Source: CAVLCC01 sp963624975 (GTDB lineage: Bacteria; Actinomycetota; Coriobacteriia; Coriobacteriales; CADBOM01). From it: a stretch of DNA of 33,056 nucleotides. Positions within the stretch are counted from its first letter, which is position 1, and every line of letters begins with the position of its first letter. The notes under the pieces were generated by a model. The model did no database searches and was not told where the DNA came from. It saw nothing but the letters and a program-made list of their open reading frames with translations. Location of the stretch: NCBI GenBank assembly GCA_963624975.1, contig CAVFRF010000055.1, positions 1 to 33,056 of the forward strand, written 5' to 3'. Of the stretch, positions 8,081 to 15,386 are shown piece after piece. Both the position numbers and the translations under genes were made by a program.

Positions 8081-8722
8081 ATGGCACTTTTGGACGACAT
8101 CAATGCCGCAATTCAGACCGGTAAGAAGAAGAAGGTTGTGCCGCTGGTGCAGCAGGCCATCGACGAGGGCGTTGACGCTCAGGAGATCCTCGGTGCTCTC
8201 CTCGCTGGCTTCGACGTGATCGGCGAGAAGTTCCGCAACGACGAGGTCTTCGTTCCCGAGGTTCTCGTGGCTGCCCGCGCTATGAACGCTGGTACCGCTC
8301 TTCTGAAGCCGCTGCTGGAGCAGGCCGGCAACGAGCCCCTCGGCAAGGCTTGCCTGGGCTCCGTTGAGGGCGACATGCACGACATCGGAAAGAACATCGT
8401 CCGCATGATGGTCGAGGGCAAGGGCATCGAGGTCGAGGACCTCGGCATCGACGTCAAGCCTGAGGTTTACGTGAACTGGGTCAAGGAGCACCCCGATTGC
8501 CAGCTGGTTCTCTGCTCTGCTCTGCTGACCACCACCATGCCGAAGCTCGACGAGGTCGTCCGTGCATTCAAGGATGCTGGCCTCCGCGACAACGTTAAGA
8601 TCATGATCGGCGGCGCCCCTGTTACCCAGGAGTACTGCGACGAGATCGGCGCAGACGCTTACACCCCCGACGGTGGCTCCTGCGCTATCAAGGCTGCTGA
8701 GCTTCTCCAGGCTATGAAATAA
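8081..8722 (+). CDS. Corrinoid-binding methyl-carrier protein (MtaC/MtbC-like)
   Basis: Corrinoid proteins shuttle a methyl group on protein-bound cobalamin from a substrate-specific methyltransferase to an acceptor methyltransferase. The 213-residue protein has the two-domain layout of the family: an N-terminal helical cap (~1-88) and a C-terminal Rossmann-like B12 domain with the base-off/His-on motif D98-M-H100-D-I-G103, where H100 would be the lower cobalt ligand. It also has the downstream conserved stretches CSALLTTTMP and GGAPV. Length is typical. AAAGGGG precedes the ATG. It forms a single-gene transcription unit, with its own promoter, leader and terminator. Codon use resembles groEL, suggesting heavy expression. 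The methyl donor substrate cannot be told because no methyltransferase is adjacent. Confidence 0.93.
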   Translation: MALLDDINAAIQTGKKKKVVPLVQQAIDEGVDAQEILGALLAGFDVIGEKFRNDEVFVPEVLVAARAMNAGTALLKPLLEQAGNEPLGKACLGSVEGDMHDIGKNIVRMMVEGKGIEVEDLGIDVKPEVYVNWVKEHPDCQLVLCSALLTTTMPKLDEVVRAFKDAGLRDNVKIMIGGAPVTQEYCDEIGADAYTPDGGSCAIKAAELLQAMK

Positions 8723-8760
8723 GTCTTGGCTCAAGCCAATAGCTGAAAACAGCTAGTTTC

Positions 8761-8803
8761 GAATCCCCCGCTTGCGTTTGCGCGCATGCGGGGGATTCTT
8801 TTT
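8761..8803 (+). terminator. Intrinsic terminator after the corrinoid-protein gene
   Basis: GAATCCCCCGC (8761-8771) pairs perfectly with GCGGGGGATTC (8788-8798), followed by TTTTT (8799-8803): a textbook Rho-independent terminator that isolates the corrinoid gene from tadA. Confidence 0.95.
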
Positions 8804-8808
8804 GCACG

Positions 8809-8814
8809 GATAAT
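8809..8814 (+). promoter_or_regulatory. Candidate -10 element for a leaderless tadA transcript
   Basis: GATAAT at 8809-8814 lies so that a start 7 nt downstream would fall on the A of the tadA ATG (8821). No Shine-Dalgarno sequence precedes tadA and the strong terminator upstream demands a new promoter here. No recognisable -35 is seen. Confidence 0.5.
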
Positions 8815-8820
8815 CTAGAC

Positions 8821-9297
8821 ATGAGTAGAGCACAGGACGAGTCGTTCATGGGCCTTGCCATAGAGCAGGCCAGAACCGCGCTTGCGATGGGGGAAATCCC
8901 GGTCGGCGCGGTGGTTGTCTGCGATGGAGAGGTCGTCGCAGCAGCTTGCAACCGCAGGGAATCCGACCTCGACCCTACGGGCCACGCCGAGGTGCTTGCG
9001 ATGCGACAGGCGGCTCGGGCACTTGGCAGATGGCGGCTCACGGGATGCACCGTCTATGTGACGCTGGAACCATGCCCCATGTGCGCGGGAGCGATGGTGC
9101 AAGCACGGATTTCGCGCTGCGTCATTGGTGCGGACGATCCGAAGGCCGGAGCCATCGACTCCGTGTACGCCATCGGCGACGATCCAAGGCTCAACCATTC
9201 GTTTCCATCCACGTTCGGCGTGCTGGAAGGCGAATGCCGTGCGGTGCTGGAAGAATTTTTCGAATCGAAGAGGGGAATCCAAGATGGCCAAGCCTGA
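8821..9297 (+). CDS. tadA: tRNA-specific adenosine deaminase
   Basis: TadA converts adenosine 34 to inosine in the wobble position of tRNA-Arg(ACG). The 158-residue protein carries the zinc deaminase signature: H55-A-E57 (ligand and proton shuttle) and P84-C85-P-M-C88 (two zinc ligands), within the longer LEPCPMCAGAM typical of TadA. Length is normal. The ATG at 8821 is directly downstream of a -10-like element with no ribosome-binding site, so translation may be leaderless. The 3' end overlaps ispE by 14 bp, indicating co-transcription and translational coupling with that gene. Confidence 0.94.
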   Translation: MSRAQDESFMGLAIEQARTALAMGEIPVGAVVVCDGEVVAAACNRRESDLDPTGHAEVLAMRQAARALGRWRLTGCTVYVTLEPCPMCAGAMVQARISRCVIGADDPKAGAIDSVYAIGDDPRLNHSFPSTFGVLEGECRAVLEEFFESKRGIQDGQA

Positions 9298-10246
9298 GTA
9301 CATCGAGATGGACATGCTGGCCCCCGCCAAGATCAACCTCGGCCTCGACGTGGGCAGGAAGGTCGTCGACGGCAGGCATCCCCTCACCACCGTGATGCAA
9401 TCTATCTCGCTGTGCGACAAGATGCACGTGACCGCCGACTGGGATCCCCCGAATGCCGACGTGCAGATCGACATGACGTTCGGCGAGGGCATCGATCACG
9501 AGGACGTTCCGCTCGAGTCCAATCTCGTTTACAAGGCGATCATGGCGTTTTGCGACTACATCGGCAAGCCCATGGGCGACAAGATCCACATCTACCTGCA
9601 GAAGAACATCCCCACCAAATCGGGACTTGGCGGAGGCTCGTCCGATTGCGCAGCGGCCATCAAGCTCATGGCCATGCTCTACCGCTTGGACCCGTATGGC
9701 GAAGAAGCAGTAGCGGTGGCGCGCAGCCTCGGTAGCGACGTGGCGTTCTTCATCGACGGGGGATGCGCCGTGCTCGGAGGCTTCGGCGACGTGTTGGAGA
9801 AGAGGTTCGACCCTCCCAGGCTCCACCTTGCCATCGCGCGTCCGTCGGAGGGGCTTGGCACCCCGGACGTGTACAGGACTTTCGACCAGATGGAGGATGC
9901 GGCCGAAATAGACCGCATCGACCAGCTGCAGATCAGGCTGCTAAGGCATCTCGACTCCAATGCGGGCGTTAGCGATATATCCAAGTGCATCGGCAACAGC
10001 CTGCAGCGCGCCGCATGCAGCCTCAATGGCGGCGTGTCGCAGATAATCTCCGAGTTCAACTCGATTCCCGGCGTGCTATCCGCCTCCGTTTCGGGCAGCG
10101 GGTCGGCATGCTACGCCATATGCGAAGACGCGACTGCTGCCGCAAGCGCAGTCGGGCACATGCGAACGCTGGGCTTCTGGTCGGTTGCCTGCGACAGCGT
10201 GACCTTCGGCGCAGGATGGGACTTCCCGCAGTCCGCCGTGTGTTAA
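9284..10246 (+). CDS. ispE: 4-diphosphocytidyl-2-C-methyl-D-erythritol kinase
   Basis: IspE phosphorylates CDP-methylerythritol in the non-mevalonate route to isoprenoid precursors. The 320-residue GHMP kinase begins LAPAKINLGLDVG (with the conserved AKINL lysine), has the glycine-rich ATP loop SGLGGGSSDCAAAI (~113-126), SDVAFFIDGG, and a C-terminal SVSGSGSACYAI motif. The start at 9284 is chosen because AGGGGAA (9271-9277) precedes it and homology begins at once; the longer open frame upstream is tadA read out of frame. It overlaps tadA by 14 bp. A tRNA-Gln gene follows. Confidence 0.95.
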   Translation: MAKPEYIEMDMLAPAKINLGLDVGRKVVDGRHPLTTVMQSISLCDKMHVTADWDPPNADVQIDMTFGEGIDHEDVPLESNLVYKAIMAFCDYIGKPMGDKIHIYLQKNIPTKSGLGGGSSDCAAAIKLMAMLYRLDPYGEEAVAVARSLGSDVAFFIDGGCAVLGGFGDVLEKRFDPPRLHLAIARPSEGLGTPDVYRTFDQMEDAAEIDRIDQLQIRLLRHLDSNAGVSDISKCIGNSLQRAACSLNGGVSQIISEFNSIPGVLSASVSGSGSACYAICEDATAAASAVGHMRTLGFWSVACDSVTFGAGWDFPQSAVC

Positions 10247-10297
10247 ACTCTTAGGTGATTGCGGGCCTGCATGGCCTGCGGTCTTGCAATACCGAAC

Positions 10298-10371
10298 TGG
10301 GGTATCGTCCAATGGCAGGACTCTGGTTTTTGGTACCAGCTATCTAGGTTCGAATCCTGGTACCCCAGCCA
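10298..10371 (+). tRNA. tRNA-Gln(UUG)
   Basis: A 74-nt cloverleaf including an encoded CCA (10369-10371): acceptor TGGGGTA pairs with TACCCCA, anticodon stem CTGGT/ACCAG encloses loop TTTTGGT with anticodon TTG (10330-10332), and the T-loop is GGTTCGAATCC. The U1-A72 acceptor pair is typical of bacterial tRNA-Gln. Confidence 0.96.
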
Positions 10372-10382
10372 AGCCGAATTCG

Positions 10383-10410
10383 AGCGGGGAGACGCAAAGC
10401 TCCCCGCTTT
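10383..10410 (+). terminator. Probable terminator after tRNA-Gln
   Basis: AGCGGGGAG (10383-10391) pairs with CTCCCCGCT (10400-10408) across an 8-nt loop, followed by only TT. It probably ends or trims the tRNA transcript. The rest of the gap to glmU (10411-10558) shows no gene and no clear promoter. Confidence 0.6.
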
Positions 10411-10558
10411 CGACGTTGCTGGAGGTTGGCTCCGGATGTCGCGACGATAGTCGCCGGCATCGTGGCCTTCTTCCAAAAGGCAGCTCGAGGCAACTTCATA
10501 CACGGCAGCTTGGACGCGATGCTCGGGTCCAAGCGGGTTCGAAAGGCTCTTCTACAAC

Positions 10559-11941
10559 ATGCAGACGGCTCTGATCATGGCAGCTGGTAGCGGTACGAGG
10601 ATGAAGTCGGCCAAGCCCAAGGTGGCTTTCGATATTTTGGGAAAGCCGCTGGTGAGATGGGTCGTGGATGCCTCGCTGGAAGCTGGATGCGACGAGGTGG
10701 TGTGCATCCTAGGACATGGTTCCGACGTGGTGGAGCCTCTCGTCGAGGGCACCAAGGTCGTTTACCAGCGCGAGCGTCTGGGCACGGGCCACGCCGTGAT
10801 GTGCGCAGGCGAGCAGATCGCCGCATGCGATGGCTCGGTGGTGGTGCTTTCTGGCGACTGCCCCCTCGTGCGCCCGTCGACCATCAAATCTCTTCTCGAT
10901 ACGCAGAAATCCGGCGGCGCTTCGGCCGTGATACTCACCAGCATCGAGAACGACCCCACCGGCTATGGGCGCATCGTGCGCGACGATGCTGGCAGCGTGA
11001 GCGCCATCGTGGAGCACAAGGACTGCAGCCCCGAGCAGCTGGCCATCAAAGAGGTCAACAGCGGCATGTACGCTTTCGATTCCAGCGACCTCGCGGAGTA
11101 CCTCAAGAAGATCGGCAACGACAACGCGCAGGGCGAGTACTACCTCACCGACGTGATCGCACTGATGGTGCAAGACGGCAAGACCGTGGAGGCCATCGCC
11201 GTGGACGACCCTGCCGAGACCATGGGCATCAACAACAGGGTTCAGCTGGCCGCTGCCACCAAGCAGATGCAGAGGCGCATCAACGAGCGCCACATGCTGG
11301 CGGGCGTGACGATGATTGACCCCGACCTCGTGTGGATCGGCCCCGACGTGCAGATCGCGCAGGACGTCGAGATCCTTCCCCTCACCACCCTCATGGGCAA
11401 GACCCAGATCGGGACCGGATGCGTGCTGGGACCCAACACCCGTATAACCGATTCGCGGATCGGGCAAGACTGCCGCGTGGACGAGTCGGTGGTGCTGGAG
11501 TCGGTGTTCGACGAAGGCGTGAACTGCGGGCCGCGCGCCTACATCCGCCCCGGCGTGCACATGTGCGCGGGTTCGAAGGCCGGCACGCATGTAGAGATCA
11601 AGAAATCCACCATCGGAGCCGGATCGAAGGTTCCGCATCTCAGCTACATCGGCGACACCACGATGGGCGAGGGCGTGAACATCGGAGCCGGCTCGATTAC
11701 CTGCAACTACGATGGCAAGGTCAAGAGCAAGACCTGCATCGGCGACCGCACGTTCGTGGGCAGCGACACCATGATGGTGGCGCCGGTTGCCATTGGCAAC
11801 GACTGCCTGGTGGGTGCAGGGTCTACGATAACCAAGGACGTTCCAGACGGTGCGCTTGCCGTGGCAAGGGGCAAGCAGAAGAACCTGGAGGGTTTTCACG
11901 ACCGCCAGATGCGCGGTCGAGGCGAAGGCGATGGCAAATAG
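10559..11941 (+). CDS. glmU: Bifunctional GlcN-1-P acetyltransferase / GlcNAc-1-P uridylyltransferase
   Basis: GlmU makes UDP-GlcNAc, precursor of peptidoglycan and probably of the sugar built by the glycan genes at 17-24 kb. The 460-residue protein has an N-terminal nucleotidyltransferase with MAAGSGTRMKS (~8-18) and PK lysine, then a left-handed beta-helix of hexapeptide repeats (from ~260) containing RPGVHMCAGSKAGTHVEIKK, HLSYIGD and NIGAGSITCNYDG, the acetyl-CoA/GlcN-1-P site. Length is typical. The ATG at 10559 has AAAGG 12 nt upstream, a weak site. prs follows after 31 bp. Confidence 0.96.
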   Translation: MQTALIMAAGSGTRMKSAKPKVAFDILGKPLVRWVVDASLEAGCDEVVCILGHGSDVVEPLVEGTKVVYQRERLGTGHAVMCAGEQIAACDGSVVVLSGDCPLVRPSTIKSLLDTQKSGGASAVILTSIENDPTGYGRIVRDDAGSVSAIVEHKDCSPEQLAIKEVNSGMYAFDSSDLAEYLKKIGNDNAQGEYYLTDVIALMVQDGKTVEAIAVDDPAETMGINNRVQLAAATKQMQRRINERHMLAGVTMIDPDLVWIGPDVQIAQDVEILPLTTLMGKTQIGTGCVLGPNTRITDSRIGQDCRVDESVVLESVFDEGVNCGPRAYIRPGVHMCAGSKAGTHVEIKKSTIGAGSKVPHLSYIGDTTMGEGVNIGAGSITCNYDGKVKSKTCIGDRTFVGSDTMMVAPVAIGNDCLVGAGSTITKDVPDGALAVARGKQKNLEGFHDRQMRGRGEGDGK

Positions 11942-11972
11942 GGCTGTGGAATAGGTCGTAGAGGAGCGGTAG

Positions 11973-12935
11973 ATGGACGTTGTAAACAAGACTCTCAAGC
12001 TGTACACGGGAAACTGCAATCCGGAGCTGGCGCAGGGAATTTCCCAGAGCACCGGACTCGAGCTTGGCAAGGTTAAGCTCGAGAAGTTCGCCAATGGCGA
12101 GATCTACGCGCGCTTCCTCGAGAGCGTGAGAGGCGACGATCTGTTCATCGTGCAGTCGCTGGCCTGCAACGTCAACGACGCGCTCATGGAGCTTCTGATC
12201 ATGACCGATGCCGCCAAGAGGGCATCTGCCCGCAGCGTCACGGCGGTGATTCCGCACTACGGCTACGCGCGTCAGGACAAGAAGTCCGCCGCCCGCGAGC
12301 CCATCACCGCCAAACTGGTGGCCAACCTGCTCACCACCGCGGGCGTGGACAGCACCATCATGGTGGACCTGCACCAGGGCCAGATCCAGGGATTCTTCGA
12401 CACCCCGGTCAACCACCTCACGGCGCTCGGCCTCTTCGTCGAGTACTTCTCCAAGCAGAACATCGACAACCTCTGCGTGGTCTCGCCCGACGTGGGACGC
12501 GCCAAGGTCGCCAAGAAGATGGCGCAGATGCTGGATGCCGACCTCGCCATCATGCACAAGAGCAGGCCTGCCCACAACGTGTCCGAGATTTCGACCGTGA
12601 TCGGAGACGTGAAGGGCAAGAACTGCATCATCAACGACGACATGATCGACACCGCGGGCACCATCGTGAACGGCTGCAAGGCGCTCATGGATGCAGGCGC
12701 CGCATCGGTGCGCATCAGCGCCACGCACGGCATCTTCTCCGATCCCGCCATCCAGCGACTGATCGACTGCCCGGCCATCGAGGTCGTGGTGTGCGACACC
12801 GTGCCGCTCGACAGGTCGAGGCTCACCGACAAGTTCCACATCATCTCGGTGGCGCCGCTGCTGGGCCGCGCGATTCTCAACGTGTTCAACGAGACCACGG
12901 TGTCGGAGCTGTTCGACCCCGACTTCGCAATCTAG
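11973..12935 (+). CDS. prs: Ribose-phosphate pyrophosphokinase (PRPP synthetase)
   Basis: Prs makes PRPP from ribose-5-phosphate and ATP, feeding purine, pyrimidine, His and Trp synthesis. The 320-residue protein shows the class I features: KFANGEIYA near residues 31-39, the PHYGYARQDKK loop (~96-106), VDLHQGQIQGFF, and the PRPP-binding signature NDDMIDTAGTI (~221-231). GAGGAG precedes the ATG. The glmU-prs-pth order is a common bacterial arrangement. Confidence 0.96.
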   Translation: MDVVNKTLKLYTGNCNPELAQGISQSTGLELGKVKLEKFANGEIYARFLESVRGDDLFIVQSLACNVNDALMELLIMTDAAKRASARSVTAVIPHYGYARQDKKSAAREPITAKLVANLLTTAGVDSTIMVDLHQGQIQGFFDTPVNHLTALGLFVEYFSKQNIDNLCVVSPDVGRAKVAKKMAQMLDADLAIMHKSRPAHNVSEISTVIGDVKGKNCIINDDMIDTAGTIVNGCKALMDAGAASVRISATHGIFSDPAIQRLIDCPAIEVVVCDTVPLDRSRLTDKFHIISVAPLLGRAILNVFNETTVSELFDPDFAI

Positions 12936-12960
12936 CCTGCGGGCATAAGGGCACGCTGGC

Positions 12961-13536
12961 ATGCTGAACTACAGGCTTGTGGCAGGGCTGGGCAATCCCG
13001 GCGAAGAGTACGAGATGACGCGGCACAACTGTGGCTTCGCGACCGTGGACGCCATCGCGTGCGAGCTGGGAGTGAACTACTGGAAGAACCAGGACGGATG
13101 CCTCGTGGGCGTTGCCAAGGTCGGGGCTGAGGAGCTGCTGCTGGCCAAGCCGCAGTCGTTCATGAACTGCTCCGGCGGTCCCATCTCGCATCTGATGAAA
13201 CGTCACGGCATCAAGCCCGACGAGCTGCTGGTGGTGCACGACGACCTTGACATTCCCGAAGGCTCCATCCGCTTCAAACGCGGGGGAGGCCATGGCGGGC
13301 ACAACGGCCTGAAGTCGATTACCGCTTCGCTGGGTACCGGCGACTATGCGCGCCTGAAGGTGGGCATAGGACGCCCGCCCGGAAAGATGAACCCCGCCGA
13401 CTACGTGCTGCAGAAGCTCCGCAAGCAGCAGGCCGAGGACTTCGAGGTCACCACGCGGCACGCGGCAGACGCGGCACTGATGGCCGTGCGCGAGGGCCTC
13501 GACCGGGCGATGCTCGAATACCACACGAAGGGATAG
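12961..13536 (+). CDS. pth: Peptidyl-tRNA hydrolase
   Basis: Pth recycles peptidyl-tRNA released from stalled ribosomes. The 191-residue protein opens with LVAGLGNPGEEYEMTRHNCGF, carrying the conserved GLGNPG and catalytic H22; it has KPQSFMNCSGG, the HDDLDIPEG segment with the catalytic aspartate, and GHGGHNGLKSI. Length matches the family. It begins 25 bp after prs and ends 6 bp before gpsA, so it lies inside one operon. Its ribosome-binding site (AAGGG about 10 nt upstream) is modest. Confidence 0.95.
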   Translation: MLNYRLVAGLGNPGEEYEMTRHNCGFATVDAIACELGVNYWKNQDGCLVGVAKVGAEELLLAKPQSFMNCSGGPISHLMKRHGIKPDELLVVHDDLDIPEGSIRFKRGGGHGGHNGLKSITASLGTGDYARLKVGIGRPPGKMNPADYVLQKLRKQQAEDFEVTTRHAADAALMAVREGLDRAMLEYHTKG

Positions 13537-13542
13537 GCGCGA

Positions 13543-14523
13543 ATGCCCATGAAGGTTTCGGTGATGGGGGCAGGCGCGTTCGGACTATCGGTGGCGCATA
13601 GGCTCTCGACCAATCCGGCCAACGAGGTGACGGTGTGGACATCGTCTGCGGCCAAGCTGGAAGAGTTCGAACGCACGGGCGCGATTGCCAGCGTTCTCGA
13701 CGGGCATGTGCTGCCGGGCAATATCTCGATGACAACATCTGCACAGGCGGCCGCCGATGCCGACCTGGTGTTCGTGCTCACCACCGCCAGATACGTCGGC
13801 GACGTATGTCGCGCGCTGGCTCCGCATATGGCGGAGCGCACCCGGCTCATAGTGGGTTCGAAGGGCGCGTGTCCAGACGGGTCGTTTCCGGCCGTGGTGG
13901 CTGCGCAGGCCCTGGGACACGAGGTGTCGGCCATCGCCGGTCCCGGCTTCGCGATCGACATCATCGAGAACGTGCCGGTTGGATTTACCTTCGCCTCGTC
14001 CGACGACGAGGCGTTCCGGCTGGCCACGCAGGCGTTCTCCCACGATTCCAAGTTCATACTCGACCGTTCGCACGACATCATGGGCGTGGAGCTTTGCTCG
14101 TGCATGAAGAACGCCGCCGCGCTGGCATGCGGGGCGCTGCTCGGGTCGGGTCATCCGGTTTCCACCCAGTGCCTGCTTATGCAGAGGGTGCTGGCCGACA
14201 TCTCGCATATGCTCGAGCAGATCGAGGGCGGAAGCCGCCTCACTCCCATGAGCCTCGCAGGCGTGGGCGACCTCATCCTCACCTGCTTTTCAACCAAGAG
14301 CCGCAACAGCACGTTCGGCTTCGTGGTGGGGCAGCATGGATTTGCATCCAAGGAAGCGCGCGAGTACCTGGCGGCAAACACCGTGGAGGGCCTCACGGTG
14401 GTCGAGAAGTGGGACGACATGTCGCGCACGCTGGGCGTGGAGTCGAAGTTCATGGACATCGTCGGGCGCGTGTTCTGCGACAACGGCAACATCGAGAGCC
14501 TGACCGACTATATATCTAGCTAG
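13543..14523 (+). CDS. gpsA: Glycerol-3-phosphate dehydrogenase [NAD(P)+]
   Basis: GpsA reduces dihydroxyacetone phosphate to sn-glycerol-3-phosphate for phospholipid synthesis. The 326-residue protein has the N-terminal NAD(P) loop GAGAFGLSVA (~9-18), AGPGFAIDI in the place of the usual SGPSFAxE, the catalytic lysine region CMKNAAALACG (K189) and GVGDLILTCFSTKSRN, the C-terminal signature. These differences make it a divergent member, but every functional block is present and in order. The gene starts 6 bp after pth. An in-frame ATG at 13549 (MKVSVMGAG) is an alternative start. Confidence 0.9.
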   Translation: MPMKVSVMGAGAFGLSVAHRLSTNPANEVTVWTSSAAKLEEFERTGAIASVLDGHVLPGNISMTTSAQAAADADLVFVLTTARYVGDVCRALAPHMAERTRLIVGSKGACPDGSFPAVVAAQALGHEVSAIAGPGFAIDIIENVPVGFTFASSDDEAFRLATQAFSHDSKFILDRSHDIMGVELCSCMKNAAALACGALLGSGHPVSTQCLLMQRVLADISHMLEQIEGGSRLTPMSLAGVGDLILTCFSTKSRNSTFGFVVGQHGFASKEAREYLAANTVEGLTVVEKWDDMSRTLGVESKFMDIVGRVFCDNGNIESLTDYISS

Positions 14524-14540
14524 CGGGAGGAGACAGGGGC

Positions 14541-15278
14541 ATGGCGCAGCTTAGCGAAGAGCTTCTGGAAAAGCAGGAACAGCTCAAGCAGATGATCGAC
14601 GAGCACGAGAGGATCGTGTTCTTCGGAGGCGCCGGGGTGTCCACCGAAAGCGGCATCCCCGACTTCAGGAGCGCACAGGGCATATTCACCACCAGCGGCC
14701 TCATGAACCCCGAAGAGGTCGTGAGCCACAGCTTCTTCATGCAGCACCCCGACGAGTTCTACGACTTCTACAAGAAGTCGATGGTGTTCCTGGATGCCAA
14801 GCCCAACCCGGCGCACATCAAGCTCGCCGAGCTGGAGGCGGCTGGCAAGCTCACCGCGGTGGTAACGCAGAACATCGACGGACTGCACCAGAAGGCCGGG
14901 TCGAAGAACGTGTTCGAGCTTCACGGCTCGGTGCTGCGCAACAACTGCATGTCGTGCGGCAAGTTCTTCTCGGCGGAGTACGTGATGGAATGCGACGGGA
15001 TTCCCAAGTGCGACGTGTGCGGCAGCATGGTCAAGCCCGACGTGGTGCTCTACGAGGAGGCGCTCGACTCCGCCGTGATGGAGGGCGCCGCCAAGGCGAT
15101 CATGGCGGCCGACATGATGATCATCGCCGGCACCTCGCTTGTGGTGTACCCGGCTGCGGGCTTCGTGGGCTGCTTCATGGGCGACAAGCTGGCGATCGTG
15201 AACATGAGCCCAACCCCGCAGGACGGCAAGGCCGACCTGCTCATCGAGGGACCTGTGGGACAGATACTGGACTTCTAG
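14541..15278 (+). CDS. NAD-dependent protein deacylase, sirtuin (CobB/Sir2 family)
   Basis: Sirtuins remove acetyl or other acyl groups from lysines, consuming NAD+. The 245-residue protein has all class features: FFGGAGVSTESGIPDFRS (~27-44) for NAD binding, TQNIDGLH (~110-117), catalytic H128 in FELHGS, a zinc finger of C136-x2-C139 and C157-x2-C160, and the late NAD motifs GTSLVVYPAAG and VNMSPTP. A short N-terminal coiled-coil-like stretch (residues ~1-22) is extra. GGGAGGAG at 14524-14531 precedes the ATG. It is 17 bp after gpsA and probably in the same operon; which proteins it acts on cannot be told. Confidence 0.93.
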   Translation: MAQLSEELLEKQEQLKQMIDEHERIVFFGGAGVSTESGIPDFRSAQGIFTTSGLMNPEEVVSHSFFMQHPDEFYDFYKKSMVFLDAKPNPAHIKLAELEAAGKLTAVVTQNIDGLHQKAGSKNVFELHGSVLRNNCMSCGKFFSAEYVMECDGIPKCDVCGSMVKPDVVLYEEALDSAVMEGAAKAIMAADMMIIAGTSLVVYPAAGFVGCFMGDKLAIVNMSPTPQDGKADLLIEGPVGQILDF

Positions 15279-15386
15279 GGCGTGGCGGGTGCCGCCAGCA
15301 AGCGGCGGCGAATCGCAAGGCGCGGTGCAAAACGTGGACAAGGCCTTCGGGCGTTGGATATAGAGGAGAGAAGGAGCGTGGGCAAG

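Noticed and set aside
7703..8734. Minus-strand open frame opposite the corrinoid gene and its leader
   Set aside because: It is antisense to a strongly supported gene and crosses that gene's promoter; no ribosome-binding site.
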